NCBI RefSeq assembly: GCF_010993705.1
Contig: NZ_WOFO01000006.1
Coordinates: 161,721 to 225,720, forward strand
Source of the DNA: Cyclobacterium sp. SYSU L10401
GTDB lineage: Bacteria > Bacteroidota > Bacteroidia > Cytophagales > Cyclobacteriaceae
DNA: 64,000 nucleotides
Direction of reading: 5' to 3'
Shown: one piece after another, positions 53,579-62,811 of the stretch
How the letters are laid out: the number at the start of each line of letters is the position of its first letter
Position numbering within the stretch: position 1 is the stretch's first letter
Translations under genes and position numbers: made by a program
The notes under the pieces: model-generated
Databases searched by the model: none
The model's input: the letters and a program-made list of their open reading frames with translations, nothing else
What the model was told of the DNA's origin: nothing

Positions 53579-55063
53579 ATGAATATTGACTACTCCAAAA
53601 TAGAGTCCACAACTGCCGAACCGGAGGCAAGCTCCATGATAGAAACCTTCCGGGCAATCGGGTATTCTGTTGAAACTGCAATTGCCGATATAATTGATAA
53701 CTCAATAACCGCTGGAGCGAAAAACATTTGGATTGATTACAACTGGAAAGGATCAAATACCACACTCTCAATTTTGGATGATGGTATTGGAATGAATAAT
53801 GACCAACTTATTCAGGCATTAAGACCAGGTAGTAAAAACCCACTTGATGAAAGAACTGATGATGATTTGGGTAGATTTGGTTTAGGTCTAAAGACCTCTT
53901 CATTTTCTCAAACCAGGAAATTTACTGTTTTATCAAAGGCTGCTGATAACAAATCCATTTTTTGGAGTTGGGATTTAGATTTTGTCAATCAAAAAAAAGC
54001 GTGGAAATTGATCCGCTATGTACCTAATGAATCCTATTGGACAGAAAAAATTGAATCGGTAAATACTGGAACTTGCATTATTTGGTGGGACTTAGACAGA
54101 CTTACCAAAGACACTTCAGAAGATAGTGAAGAAGCGAAAAGCAAGTTCTTAGGAATTATGGATTCTGTTAAATCACACTTGTCTATGGTTTTTCAAAGGT
54201 TTATGGATGATGGATTGAAAATTTATTTCAGGGAGCGTCTTATTAAACCTTGGGATCCTTTTATGATTGGTTTAGATGGATTACAAACAAAGCCCGAAAC
54301 CAGACTAGTAGATGGAAAAATAAAAATTAAGGGGTTTGTCTTACCTCACCGCTCAAAACTTTCAGCTGAACAATATAATCTTGGCAAAGGGCCAAAAGAC
54401 AACTGGACTGCACATCAGGGCTTCTATGTGTATCGCAATCGAAGACTATTGGTTGCTGGTGATTGGTTAGGTTTTTTTAAAAGAGAAGTCCACTATGATT
54501 TATGTAGAATTCAAATTGATTTGCCCAATAATTTTGATGGCGACTGGCAAATCGACATAAAGAAGTCAATTGCAAGACCTCCATCAATGTATCGTGAACA
54601 GATCAGAGCGTTGGCAACAGAAGTTCGTAATCAAGCTGTTGAGGTTTACAGGCATAAAGGTAAAGTCCTTAAAAGAAAACTTGCGTCAGATGAATACTTT
54701 CCTTTTTGGGAAGAACGAGCAAGACACGGTAAAAGATTTTATAAAATCAACCGAAATCATCCTCTATTAAATGATTTACTTTCTAAGTCTGGTGACTTGA
54801 AAAAAGATATTGAAAAAGTCATCCAGTTCATTGAAGAAACGATTCCTGTTCCTTTAATCACACTTCAGGAAAGTGAAAACGAAAAGCCTCACGGACAACC
54901 TTTTGAAGGAATTGACCACAATGCCATAAAAGAAACTATGCAAAAGCTTTTCAATGGTTTTGTTTCTAGTGGATTATCAACTGAAAAAGCTAAAGCAAGG
55001 GTTCTGAACACAGAGCCATTTAATTTTTATCCAGAATACATTGAGTTTTTGATAAATGAGTAA
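53579..55063 (+). CDS. MutL/MORC-like GHKL ATPase of the defence operon
   Basis: Protein of 494 residues. The ATP-binding GHKL fold is N-terminal: N box AIADIIDNSITAGA near residue 35, G1 DDGIGMN near residue 65, G2 LGRFGLGLKTSSFSQ near residue 97. It is followed by an S5-like transducer domain to about residue 350 and a helical tail. This is the MutL/MORC-type ATPase associated with restriction-modification loci. I would expect an ATP-driven clamp on DNA that signals to the nuclease-like partners. It sits between the methyltransferase and the Z1 gene, whose ATG overlaps its end by 8 bp. Base composition is more AT-rich than the housekeeping genes. Confidence 0.85.
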   Translation: MNIDYSKIESTTAEPEASSMIETFRAIGYSVETAIADIIDNSITAGAKNIWIDYNWKGSNTTLSILDDGIGMNNDQLIQALRPGSKNPLDERTDDDLGRFGLGLKTSSFSQTRKFTVLSKAADNKSIFWSWDLDFVNQKKAWKLIRYVPNESYWTEKIESVNTGTCIIWWDLDRLTKDTSEDSEEAKSKFLGIMDSVKSHLSMVFQRFMDDGLKIYFRERLIKPWDPFMIGLDGLQTKPETRLVDGKIKIKGFVLPHRSKLSAEQYNLGKGPKDNWTAHQGFYVYRNRRLLVAGDWLGFFKREVHYDLCRIQIDLPNNFDGDWQIDIKKSIARPPSMYREQIRALATEVRNQAVEVYRHKGKVLKRKLASDEYFPFWEERARHGKRFYKINRNHPLLNDLLSKSGDLKKDIEKVIQFIEETIPVPLITLQESENEKPHGQPFEGIDHNAIKETMQKLFNGFVSSGLSTEKAKARVLNTEPFNFYPEYIEFLINE

Positions 55064-57836
55064 TATCGACCCAATTAAAATAATACGGCAACTACTATTC
55101 GATAAGACTTCCGTAACTATTGATGAAGTTGAAACTGCTGTTGATACTTTTCTAAAAATGAATCTTCCTATATCGGATTCTCGGGAAATGTTAATTAGAA
55201 AAGTCGAAGAGTTGTTTACTATCAGACAGGATGAGTGGCGATCAATTGTTAAAGAAGAGGAAAACGACCCTTGGTTAAGTGATAAAAGAGCTTCTATAAA
55301 TTTTACTAATGGCTTTTGGGGTAATTACCGTCAATATCTAGAAGAAGAAAAGGGGTTTGCACCTGAGGTAGTAAACCGTCTTGATTTGTTAACGGACAGC
55401 ATACTTGACAATCTTTTTGATCCAGCATTAAAAATTCAAGTAAATAAAAAAGGTTTAGTCGTTGGGCAAGTGCAATCGGGGAAAACTGCAAATTACACAG
55501 GGTTAATATGCAAGGCAGCTGATGCAGGTTTTGGTTTGATTATTATTATGGCAGGTATTCACAATAATTTAAGAAGTCAAACACAGGTACGAATTGATGA
55601 GAGTTTTTTGGGTTACGACACTCAACATACCAGGGCCTTAAATCAAGGGTCTATTAAAATTGGTGTTGGGAGGCCTGGTTTTGGAAAGATAAACGTTGCT
55701 CACTCTCTAACAACAAGTCAAGAGAAAGGGGATTTTACACAAGGAGCAGCTAATTCAGGTAAAACGAGTTTTGAAACAAACGAACCGTTAATTGCAGTTA
55801 TTAAAAAAAATCCACACGTTCTTCGAAGAATTTATCAATGGTTGGCTGCTCAAGCAAGCGAAGACAATGAGCTTGGACGAGTTATACGAAACAAATCACT
55901 TTTGTTAATTGATGATGAAGCGGATAACGCTTCAATTAACATATCAAATGATCCTGAAAGACAAAGTTCTATTAATGGTTGGATCACTCAAATTTTGAAT
56001 CTTTTTGGAAAAAATGCGTATGTCGGTTACACTGCGACACCTTTTGCAAATATTTTCATTCCACTGGATGATCAAAACCTATTCCCAAGAAACTTTATAA
56101 AGAACATTCCAGCCCCATCCAACTATATTGGCCCGGAAAAAGTATTTGGTTTTAGCCCGTTAGAAAAAGAGGAAGCTTCTGATACAGTTTTACCCATAGT
56201 GAATAGAATTAATGACCATAGAGACTTTGTACCTGACAGGCATAAAAAAGATGACCAACTGCCTTCGTCTCTACCAGAGTCATTAAAACGAGCCATCCGT
56301 TGTTTTATAATTACATGTGCTGTCCGGAGATTAAGGGGGCAAACAACTGTTCATAATTCAATGTTGGTGCACGTTTCAAGATTTATGCGTTGGCAAGACC
56401 ATATCGCAGAGTTAATATCCAATCAATTCATTTATTATCGTAGAGGAATTGACCAAAATGATAGAGTAATTCTAAATGAAATAAAGGCCACATTTGAACA
56501 AGATGACAATGGCTATAAATCTTTCGTTACTGTTTCCAATAGTATTCTGAACACTGAATTAGTAAATCTCGATTCACAAATACAAGTTCATCAATGGAAT
56601 GATGTATTAAAGCATTTGAATGATGCTGCTTCAAGAATTGAGGTTAAATCAATACACGGTGGTTCAGGGGAAGCCCTTGATTATTTTGACCATAAAAATG
56701 GTCTTTCAGTCATTGCGGTTGGTGGTAACAAATTATCCAGAGGACTTACTTTAGAAGGGCTGTCAATAAGTTATTATCTGCGTGCTTCCCGAATGTATGA
56801 CACGCTTATGCAAATGGGACGCTGGTTTGGATATCGTGGAGGCTATGTGGATTTGTGTCGCCTCTTTACGAGCCGGGAACTAAACGAATGGTTCTGCCAC
56901 ATTACTCAAGCCTCTGAAGAATTAAGAGAAGAATTTGACTATATGTCTGATGTGGCGGGTTCAACACCTGAACAGTATGCCTTAAAAGTAAGAACGCATC
57001 CTGGTGTTCTTCAAATTTCTGCAACAAATAAAATGCGATCAGCTACAACGGTTCAAATTTCCTGGGCTGGAAGATTAGTTGAATCCTATGAGTTTAAAAA
57101 GGATATTCCAGTAATTTACAACAATTTCACGAATACTCAAAAATTCATTTCATCCTTGCCAAAATACTCAGAACCAAGGCCAAGTAATGCGTTTTTATGG
57201 TATGATATTCCTGCTGAGCAGATAATCAATTTTTTTGAGGGAATTCAATCTGTTGAAAATTTGAAAAAAGCGGAACCGCGAAAATTGATTCAGTTTATTT
57301 CGGCTCAATTGAGAAATGGGGAATTGACAGATTGGCGAATTGCCTTAATGTCAAAGCCCAATGCTAAAAACAATTCTCAATTTCATATTAATGGGACAGA
57401 TGTTTTGATAGGGCAATGGAAACGAACAGAAGACGATAAGAACTCTAATGAACAGATTTACTACCTAAGAAAATCACACATTATAAGTCCTTCAGATGAG
57501 TTTATTGATTTTACTGATGCGGAAAAAGGAAAAGCAATGGAACTGACAAATCTACATAGAAAAAAAGAAGGTGAAGCTATGTATCCAAATGGGCAAGTAG
57601 TTAGAAATGAATTAAGAGACCCCAGAAAACCATTGCTTTTAATCTATTTACTTGATCCGGAGGAGAGTTTAGAGAAGAAATTACCAGGAGGCACGAATCC
57701 ATTTGTAGGTTACGCAATTAGTTTCCCAAAAAGTAATTTCAACGCACCAGTTTCTTATGCAGTAAATGAAGAGTTGCTGGATAGATTTGATGTTGTTGAA
57801 GAAGATTTTGAAGATTATGGAGATGACGAAAATTGA
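55056..57836 (+). CDS. Z1-domain superfamily II helicase-like ATPase
   Basis: Protein of 926 residues. Walker A is VGQVQSGKTANYTG near residue 137, the Walker B DDEAD is in LLIDDEADNASI near residue 286, motif III-like YTATPFANI near residue 327, and the Z1 signature GGNKLSRGLTLEGLS near residue 560 followed by MQMGRWFGYRGGY near residue 588 with the arginine finger. Z1 proteins are companions of MutL/MORC ATPases in predicted restriction and antiphage systems. It overlaps the ATPase gene by 8 bp and the next nuclease-like gene by 14 bp, so the genes are translated as a set. It probably remodels or translocates DNA. Confidence 0.9.
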   Translation: MSNIDPIKIIRQLLFDKTSVTIDEVETAVDTFLKMNLPISDSREMLIRKVEELFTIRQDEWRSIVKEEENDPWLSDKRASINFTNGFWGNYRQYLEEEKGFAPEVVNRLDLLTDSILDNLFDPALKIQVNKKGLVVGQVQSGKTANYTGLICKAADAGFGLIIIMAGIHNNLRSQTQVRIDESFLGYDTQHTRALNQGSIKIGVGRPGFGKINVAHSLTTSQEKGDFTQGAANSGKTSFETNEPLIAVIKKNPHVLRRIYQWLAAQASEDNELGRVIRNKSLLLIDDEADNASINISNDPERQSSINGWITQILNLFGKNAYVGYTATPFANIFIPLDDQNLFPRNFIKNIPAPSNYIGPEKVFGFSPLEKEEASDTVLPIVNRINDHRDFVPDRHKKDDQLPSSLPESLKRAIRCFIITCAVRRLRGQTTVHNSMLVHVSRFMRWQDHIAELISNQFIYYRRGIDQNDRVILNEIKATFEQDDNGYKSFVTVSNSILNTELVNLDSQIQVHQWNDVLKHLNDAASRIEVKSIHGGSGEALDYFDHKNGLSVIAVGGNKLSRGLTLEGLSISYYLRASRMYDTLMQMGRWFGYRGGYVDLCRLFTSRELNEWFCHITQASEELREEFDYMSDVAGSTPEQYALKVRTHPGVLQISATNKMRSATTVQISWAGRLVESYEFKKDIPVIYNNFTNTQKFISSLPKYSEPRPSNAFLWYDIPAEQIINFFEGIQSVENLKKAEPRKLIQFISAQLRNGELTDWRIALMSKPNAKNNSQFHINGTDVLIGQWKRTEDDKNSNEQIYYLRKSHIISPSDEFIDFTDAEKGKAMELTNLHRKKEGEAMYPNGQVVRNELRDPRKPLLLIYLLDPEESLEKKLPGGTNPFVGYAISFPKSNFNAPVSYAVNEELLDRFDVVEEDFEDYGDDEN

Positions 57837-58818
57837 AACAATTTGGTCGGGTTTAGAAGATGAGACACCTGTTCATTCTGGTTTACTTTACAAGCGGTTT
57901 GCCGCTGAAGTTCTGCCCGATGTTTTCATTGCTCTAAAATCACCTGAAAAACTGAGATGTATTGCATTTAGGATAAGTAAGTCTTTCCCTTTTGATGAAA
58001 ATCAATGGAATAAACTCAAAGACATCAAAATTGAAATATTACTTGATGAACGAGATAAAGCCAAAATATTCTTATTGATTCTCTTATTAAACAAACAACA
58101 CAAAGATATTTTCTCAACCCTTTGCGAAGATTTAATTTTTGGTATTTCAGATGTTTCAACTGAGCAAACTTTAGTTGAAAAATTGCTTGAACGCTTAGCC
58201 AAATGGCAATCATTATTTGAAAAGGTCGGAAAACAAGGATTATCTGATGAGGCACAACGAGGACTTTACGGTGAAGTTTTTTTCTTGCGGGTGTTCTTAA
58301 ATAATTCAGCAGAACAAAATTACTGTGTTAAATCCTGGTTAGGGCCAGAAAAATCAATTCAGGATTTTCAATATTCAAATTGGGCTGTTGAAGTAAAAAC
58401 AACCCACGGGAATAATCATCAAAAAATTCATATTACCAGTGAAAGACAGTTGGATGATTCTATTATTGAAAAAATCTTTCTTTATCACCTTTCACTAGAT
58501 ATTCGGGTAGGCAATGGTGAATCATTAAATTCTCTCATTGATGAAGTTTTGAAATTGTTGACTAAAAACACAATGGCCTCAAATCTTTTTAAATTGAAAC
58601 TATTAGAATCAGGATATTATGATATTCATAGGCCAATTTATGAAGAAATGGGTTATTCAATCCGTCAAGAAAATCTCTATCGTGTTTCAGGTAATTTCCC
58701 AAGGATCACAGAAAGTCAAATTCCTATCGGGGTTGGTGATGTAAAATACTCAATCGTGCTATCTGAATCAGAAGAATGGAGAATTGACCATCAAACACTA
58801 TTTAGCGAAATAAAATAG
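57823..58818 (+). CDS. PD-(D/E)XK motif protein of the defence operon
   Basis: Protein of about 331 residues, starting at ATG 57823 (MTKIETIW) or 57817; the frame is open further upstream but those starts lie deep inside the Z1 gene. A PD-(D/E)XK-like nuclease core is seen in GLYGEVFFLR (about residue 145) and IQDF..NWAVEVKTTHG (about residue 178-196), with Asp, Glu and Lys in order. It matches the PD-(D/E)XK motif proteins (DUF4420 type) found beside Z1 and AIPR genes. It would be the DNA-cutting component. The end is followed 8 bp later by the AIPR gene. Confidence 0.83.
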   Translation: MTKIETIWSGLEDETPVHSGLLYKRFAAEVLPDVFIALKSPEKLRCIAFRISKSFPFDENQWNKLKDIKIEILLDERDKAKIFLLILLLNKQHKDIFSTLCEDLIFGISDVSTEQTLVEKLLERLAKWQSLFEKVGKQGLSDEAQRGLYGEVFFLRVFLNNSAEQNYCVKSWLGPEKSIQDFQYSNWAVEVKTTHGNNHQKIHITSERQLDDSIIEKIFLYHLSLDIRVGNGESLNSLIDEVLKLLTKNTMASNLFKLKLLESGYYDIHRPIYEEMGYSIRQENLYRVSGNFPRITESQIPIGVGDVKYSIVLSESEEWRIDHQTLFSEIK

Positions 58819-58826
58819 ACTGTTAA

Positions 58827-61151
58827 ATGGAAAATAAAGAGCTACAAAGGTTTTATATTGACATTCAGGAAGAGACAAATTCAAGTTTAATTTCGGAAGT
58901 AGAAGGCACAAATCCTGAACAGATTTTTACGGATTATGCACTGTCCTTACTTTCTGATGCCGGAGAAACAGAAAACTACAGAGTTTGCTATGATGAAAAA
59001 ATAAGCAAGAGAGGTGTTGAGCATAAAATAAATGCATATGCTCTTTACGAAAATTATGAAACTCTTGATCTGTTTGTTACTATCTACAGATTTGATGAAA
59101 GTGTCCAACCTGTTTCAAAAACAGAAGCTGAAAAGGCTATTGACCGTCTTGCTAAATTTTTCAGAAATGCCATCTACAAAGATTATGTGAACGAACTGGA
59201 AGAAAGTTCGGAAATATTTGATTTAGCACAGACATTGGCTAATGTGGCGGAAATAAGAGAGTTTCTTACCAGAGTCAATGTCTTCCTGATCACGAATGGA
59301 GAGGTAAAAGCTGACTTGAAACTTTCAGATAAAGTAGCTGGTTATCCCGTTTTTTATCGTGCCATTGACATTAATTACCTCTTTAACCTTTCCGAAAAAT
59401 CAAGAATTCCAATTGAGATTGATTTTGAAAGTAACAATGTTACTGTTCCCTGCATAGACAATAGAATTGAAAACAAGGATTATCAATCATACCTCGCGAT
59501 TATGCCAGGGCCAGTTCTGGCAGATATATATGAACAGTACGGGCCAAGACTTTTAGAGCAAAATGTCCGTTCATTTTTACAGTTTACCGGGAAAATCAAT
59601 AAAGGAATCAGAAAGACCATCTTGGATGAACAACATATGTTCATGGCATTCAATAATGGAATTGCTGCTACTGCTGAAGAAGTAAAAATCATCACTCTTC
59701 CCGATAATCAGGGTAAAGCAATAGGATATGTGAAGGACTTTCAGATTGTGAACGGAGGACAAACAACAGCTTCGATCTACCATACCTGGAAAAAAGATAA
59801 AGCAGATATTTCGCAAATTTTCGTTCCGGTAAAGCTAACCATTGTTAATGACCGGCAGAACTTTGGTGAAATTGTAGGTAGAATAGCAGAGTATGCCAAT
59901 ACCCAGAACAGAGTTTCTGCCTCCGATCTTAGCTCAAACAGGGAAAACCATGTAATCCTTGAAAAATTATCACGTACCATATGGGCTCCACCTCTGACAG
60001 GAGAATCACATCAAACCCGTTGGTTCTTCGAAAGGTCAAGAGGACAGTATAAAAATGAAAGAATCAGATTTGGAATCACTCCTTCCAGGCGAAAACAATT
60101 TGACAAGCAGAATCCAAGAAGCCAGATGTTTACCAAAGAACTTCTGGCAAAATATGTCAACTCTTACAGAGAGATTTACAATGGAAAGAAACTGGTCATA
60201 GGTCCACATTTTGTCGTAAGAGGAAGCCAGAAAAACTATGCTCAATTTCTGAATTATAACTTTGATTCCAAACCGGATAATTTATGGTTTGAAGATGCAA
60301 TCGCATTGGCTATTCTATTTAAGAGTGCCGAAAAAATATACGGTGTAAGCCCGAATTCAATAGGTGATATGCGGTATATCACAGTTCCATATTCCGTTGC
60401 ATGGTTGGGAATCCAACTAGAGTACTCACTCGATTTATTCAAAATATGGAGAAACCTAGAACTAACTGCTCAACTAAAAGATAAATTGTATGAAATAATG
60501 GTGACCATTGAAAAGTTTATCAAAGAATACGCTCCGGGTTCTCTATATGGTGAATGGGCTAAAAAAGAGGATTGCTGGAATGCAATTAAAGAGCATGACT
60601 TTGGAATTAATCTTGATAGTTTAAATGAAGACAGAACAAGTAAAACATCTGCCAGTCGAAGAAGGGTAAGCGAAGATGAAACGATTCAGGCAGAAGTAAA
60701 CGCTTCCCTGGAAAGAATTAAATCTGTACATCCGAAAACGTGGAAAAAAATTGAGGATTGGGGAAGGGAAACAGGAAAACTATCCCAGTATCAGTATGAC
60801 ATGGCCAATACTCTCGGAAACAGAGTCAGGAATGATAGAAACATATCAGAAATTGAACGCCATCAAGGAGAACTAATTCTAGATCTAGTTGCAGATCAGG
60901 TTCCTGAAATTTTTTTTGATATGGAGCAGTTCTTTTCAGAAGAAGAAAAGGAGCAAAATAATGAACGAGAAATTACTATGGTCCTTGTAGAAAAAATTGT
61001 TCAGTGGGACAAAAGGAATAAGAGGCTTAAACCTTTTGAATATCGTTTTATGGCTGACCTTGCAGATGGTAAAAAGGACTTTACGGAAAGGAATAAGTTT
61101 ATTGCCAGATTAAATCTCAAAAAGATTGAAAAATTTGGTTTTGATAAATGA
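58827..61151 (+). CDS. AIPR-family abortive-infection phage-resistance protein
   Basis: Protein of 774 residues. The AIPR core is recognised by FMAFNNGIAATAEE near residue 272, IVNGGQTTASIYH near residue 308, RIAEYANTQNRVSASDLSSN near residue 352 and FFERSRGQYKNER near residue 395. The C-terminal 180 residues are helical and charged. AIPR proteins occur in abortive-infection loci and in the MutL-Z1-DUF-AIPR systems; their biochemical activity is not settled to my knowledge. It is the last gene of the operon. What follows is the remnant of an unrelated defence gene. Confidence 0.9.
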   Translation: MENKELQRFYIDIQEETNSSLISEVEGTNPEQIFTDYALSLLSDAGETENYRVCYDEKISKRGVEHKINAYALYENYETLDLFVTIYRFDESVQPVSKTEAEKAIDRLAKFFRNAIYKDYVNELEESSEIFDLAQTLANVAEIREFLTRVNVFLITNGEVKADLKLSDKVAGYPVFYRAIDINYLFNLSEKSRIPIEIDFESNNVTVPCIDNRIENKDYQSYLAIMPGPVLADIYEQYGPRLLEQNVRSFLQFTGKINKGIRKTILDEQHMFMAFNNGIAATAEEVKIITLPDNQGKAIGYVKDFQIVNGGQTTASIYHTWKKDKADISQIFVPVKLTIVNDRQNFGEIVGRIAEYANTQNRVSASDLSSNRENHVILEKLSRTIWAPPLTGESHQTRWFFERSRGQYKNERIRFGITPSRRKQFDKQNPRSQMFTKELLAKYVNSYREIYNGKKLVIGPHFVVRGSQKNYAQFLNYNFDSKPDNLWFEDAIALAILFKSAEKIYGVSPNSIGDMRYITVPYSVAWLGIQLEYSLDLFKIWRNLELTAQLKDKLYEIMVTIEKFIKEYAPGSLYGEWAKKEDCWNAIKEHDFGINLDSLNEDRTSKTSASRRRVSEDETIQAEVNASLERIKSVHPKTWKKIEDWGRETGKLSQYQYDMANTLGNRVRNDRNISEIERHQGELILDLVADQVPEIFFDMEQFFSEEEKEQNNEREITMVLVEKIVQWDKRNKRLKPFEYRFMADLADGKKDFTERNKFIARLNLKKIEKFGFDK

Positions 61152-61163
61152 ATTAAAAATTAA

Positions 61164-62141
61164 AACCTTCGCAGTTGGACTTCAACATTAAGGCCGGATT
61201 ACACGCTATCTTTTTGGCCTGTTGGCATTTCAGAAGCAGAAGCGGAAAAACAGGAACTGATCGTTCATGTTCATTTTGATGCCAAATACAAAATAGCAAA
61301 TTTATGGGATTACCTGAATCCAGATTCTGAAGAAAAGCTGAATGAAGAAAAAAACGAAAACAGAAAAGGGGTCTACAAAAATGCAGACCTACTAAAAATG
61401 CATGCCTATAAGGACGCTATTCGGAGAACGGGTGGAGCCTATGTGTTGTACCCAGGCGAAAAACCCTTAACCAAAAGGGGATTCCACGAGATAATTCCCG
61501 GCCTTGGTGCATTTCCGCTACGTCCATCGAAAAGGGATAGTGGTGTTGGGGAATTAAAGGCCTTTATACTTGAAGTCCTGGATCATTTTGTTAACAGGGC
61601 TTCTCAGCGGGAGAAAATGGCCTTCAGAACCTTTGATATCCATAAAGATCCACCGGATTCGAAGAACCAGATACGAGAGGCACTACCGGAAACCTTTCAC
61701 AGTAATCGTGGGCTTTTACCGGATGAGACCTTTGTGTTGGTTGGGTATTACCATTCAGAAGAACACTATGAATGGATAAAACAAAATAAGCTTTACAATT
61801 TTAGAATGGGCACCGGAGCTGGTTCGTTGGTGTTGGACAAGGAATCCGTTAATGCCAAATACTTACTGCTACACACCAAGGGAGAAAAGGTATCTGAAGC
61901 CTTATGGCGGATTGTAAGCAGCGGACTTTCGGTATTTTCTAAAGAAGACATGATCAAAAAGGGCTACCCCCATCCCTCTCAGGATCATTACCTGCTGATA
62001 CAATTGGAACCCGTAATGGACCCGGAATTTCAAGGCCTGTCCTGGGATTTCAGGAGCCTTTCGGGCTATTCCCCGGGCAGGGCCTCCGCCTTTCCCTTTA
62101 CCAGCAGCCTGGCGGAATTGATGCGGCATAAAATCAGGTAG
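61164..62141 (+). pseudogene. 3' remnant of a DUF2357-type PD-(D/E)XK nuclease gene
   Basis: The frame is open from just after a TAA at 61161-61163 to TGA at 62141 (about 325 codons) with no ATG until 61398. The residues before that ATG (LRPDYTLSFWP, VHVHFDAKYKI) already belong to the family's nuclease domain, so the N-terminal half is missing rather than the start being at 61398. The rest, with DLLKMHAYKDAIRRTGGAYV near the middle, matches the C-terminus of DUF2357 proteins that partner McrB/LlaJI-like GTPases. No GTPase gene is left. It may still be translated from 61398 as a 247-residue fragment. Confidence 0.7.
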
Positions 62142-62811
62142 GGGTTCGTATTTTTTTATGATGGCAAAAATATAACCTTAGCAAATCGGTGCTTAAATCA
62201 AAGCTATCCTGGTTTGATTATCGTGAATATTCCGTATTCGAATATGGAATAACATTTTTAAACCGTATTAAGGAACTTGAGAAAATTAAAATTAATGAAA
62301 CCCCTAATATGCCCATATATGGTTCCCTATTTTTTAAACCACCTAAGACACATAAGTACACCTAAGCATATCGCCCCCCTTACATGCCCTTATATTCCTT
62401 ATGTGGTTTTTTTTTAACCACCAAAGGCACATAAGCAGCCATAAATATATCTCAGCTCCTTCTATGCCCTTATGTTCCTTATGTGTTTTCCTTTTTTTAA
62501 CCACCTAAGACACCTAAGTAGCCATAAATATATCGCAGCTCCTTCTATACCCTTATATTCCTTATGTGGTTTTCTTTTTTTTTAACCACCCAAGACACCA
62601 AAGCAGCCATAAATAAATCGCAGCTCCTTCCATGCCCATATATTCCTTATGTGGTGCTACTTTTATCCGAGAACCCTAACATGCAAATGAGCTCATTACC
62701 AGATAGCTACAAGGAAAAAGTTGACGCTCATTTATTGATAATCATAAAAAATTATTTTATTTTACCCGGACCGGAAAATCCTACCCCATTTGTAAACAAA
62801 GTTAACGGTAA
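62142..62811. other. 670-bp intergenic region with repeat array
   Basis: After about 190 bp without features, four repeat units occupy 62333-62655. The last 150 bp lead to the hydrolase gene. An 83-codon frame from 62564 runs over a repeat unit and is not considered a gene. Confidence 0.6.
62333..62655. repeat. four tandem units of a ~74-bp palindromic-ended repeat
   Basis: Units at about 62333-62405, 62413-62485, 62496-62569 and 62581-62655, separated by 8-12 bases rich in T. Each starts TTTAACCACC-AAG and ends TTCCTTATGTGG, so the ends are inverted copies (AACCAC..AAG / CTT..GTGGTT). The middle GCAGCCATAAATATATCGC and CAGCTCCTTC are shared by units 2-4; unit 1 is diverged. Spacing and self-complementary ends differ from CRISPR. 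The family recurs after the following gene. Confidence 0.8.

Noticed and set aside
57766..57822. Upstream start of the PD-(D/E)XK gene
   Set aside because: These codons lie deep inside the Z1 gene; family-like sequence begins at 57817/57823.
62333..62655. CRISPR array
   Set aside because: Repeats are about 74 bp with T-rich gaps of 8-12 bp and self-complementary ends; there are no unique spacers of CRISPR length and no cas genes.
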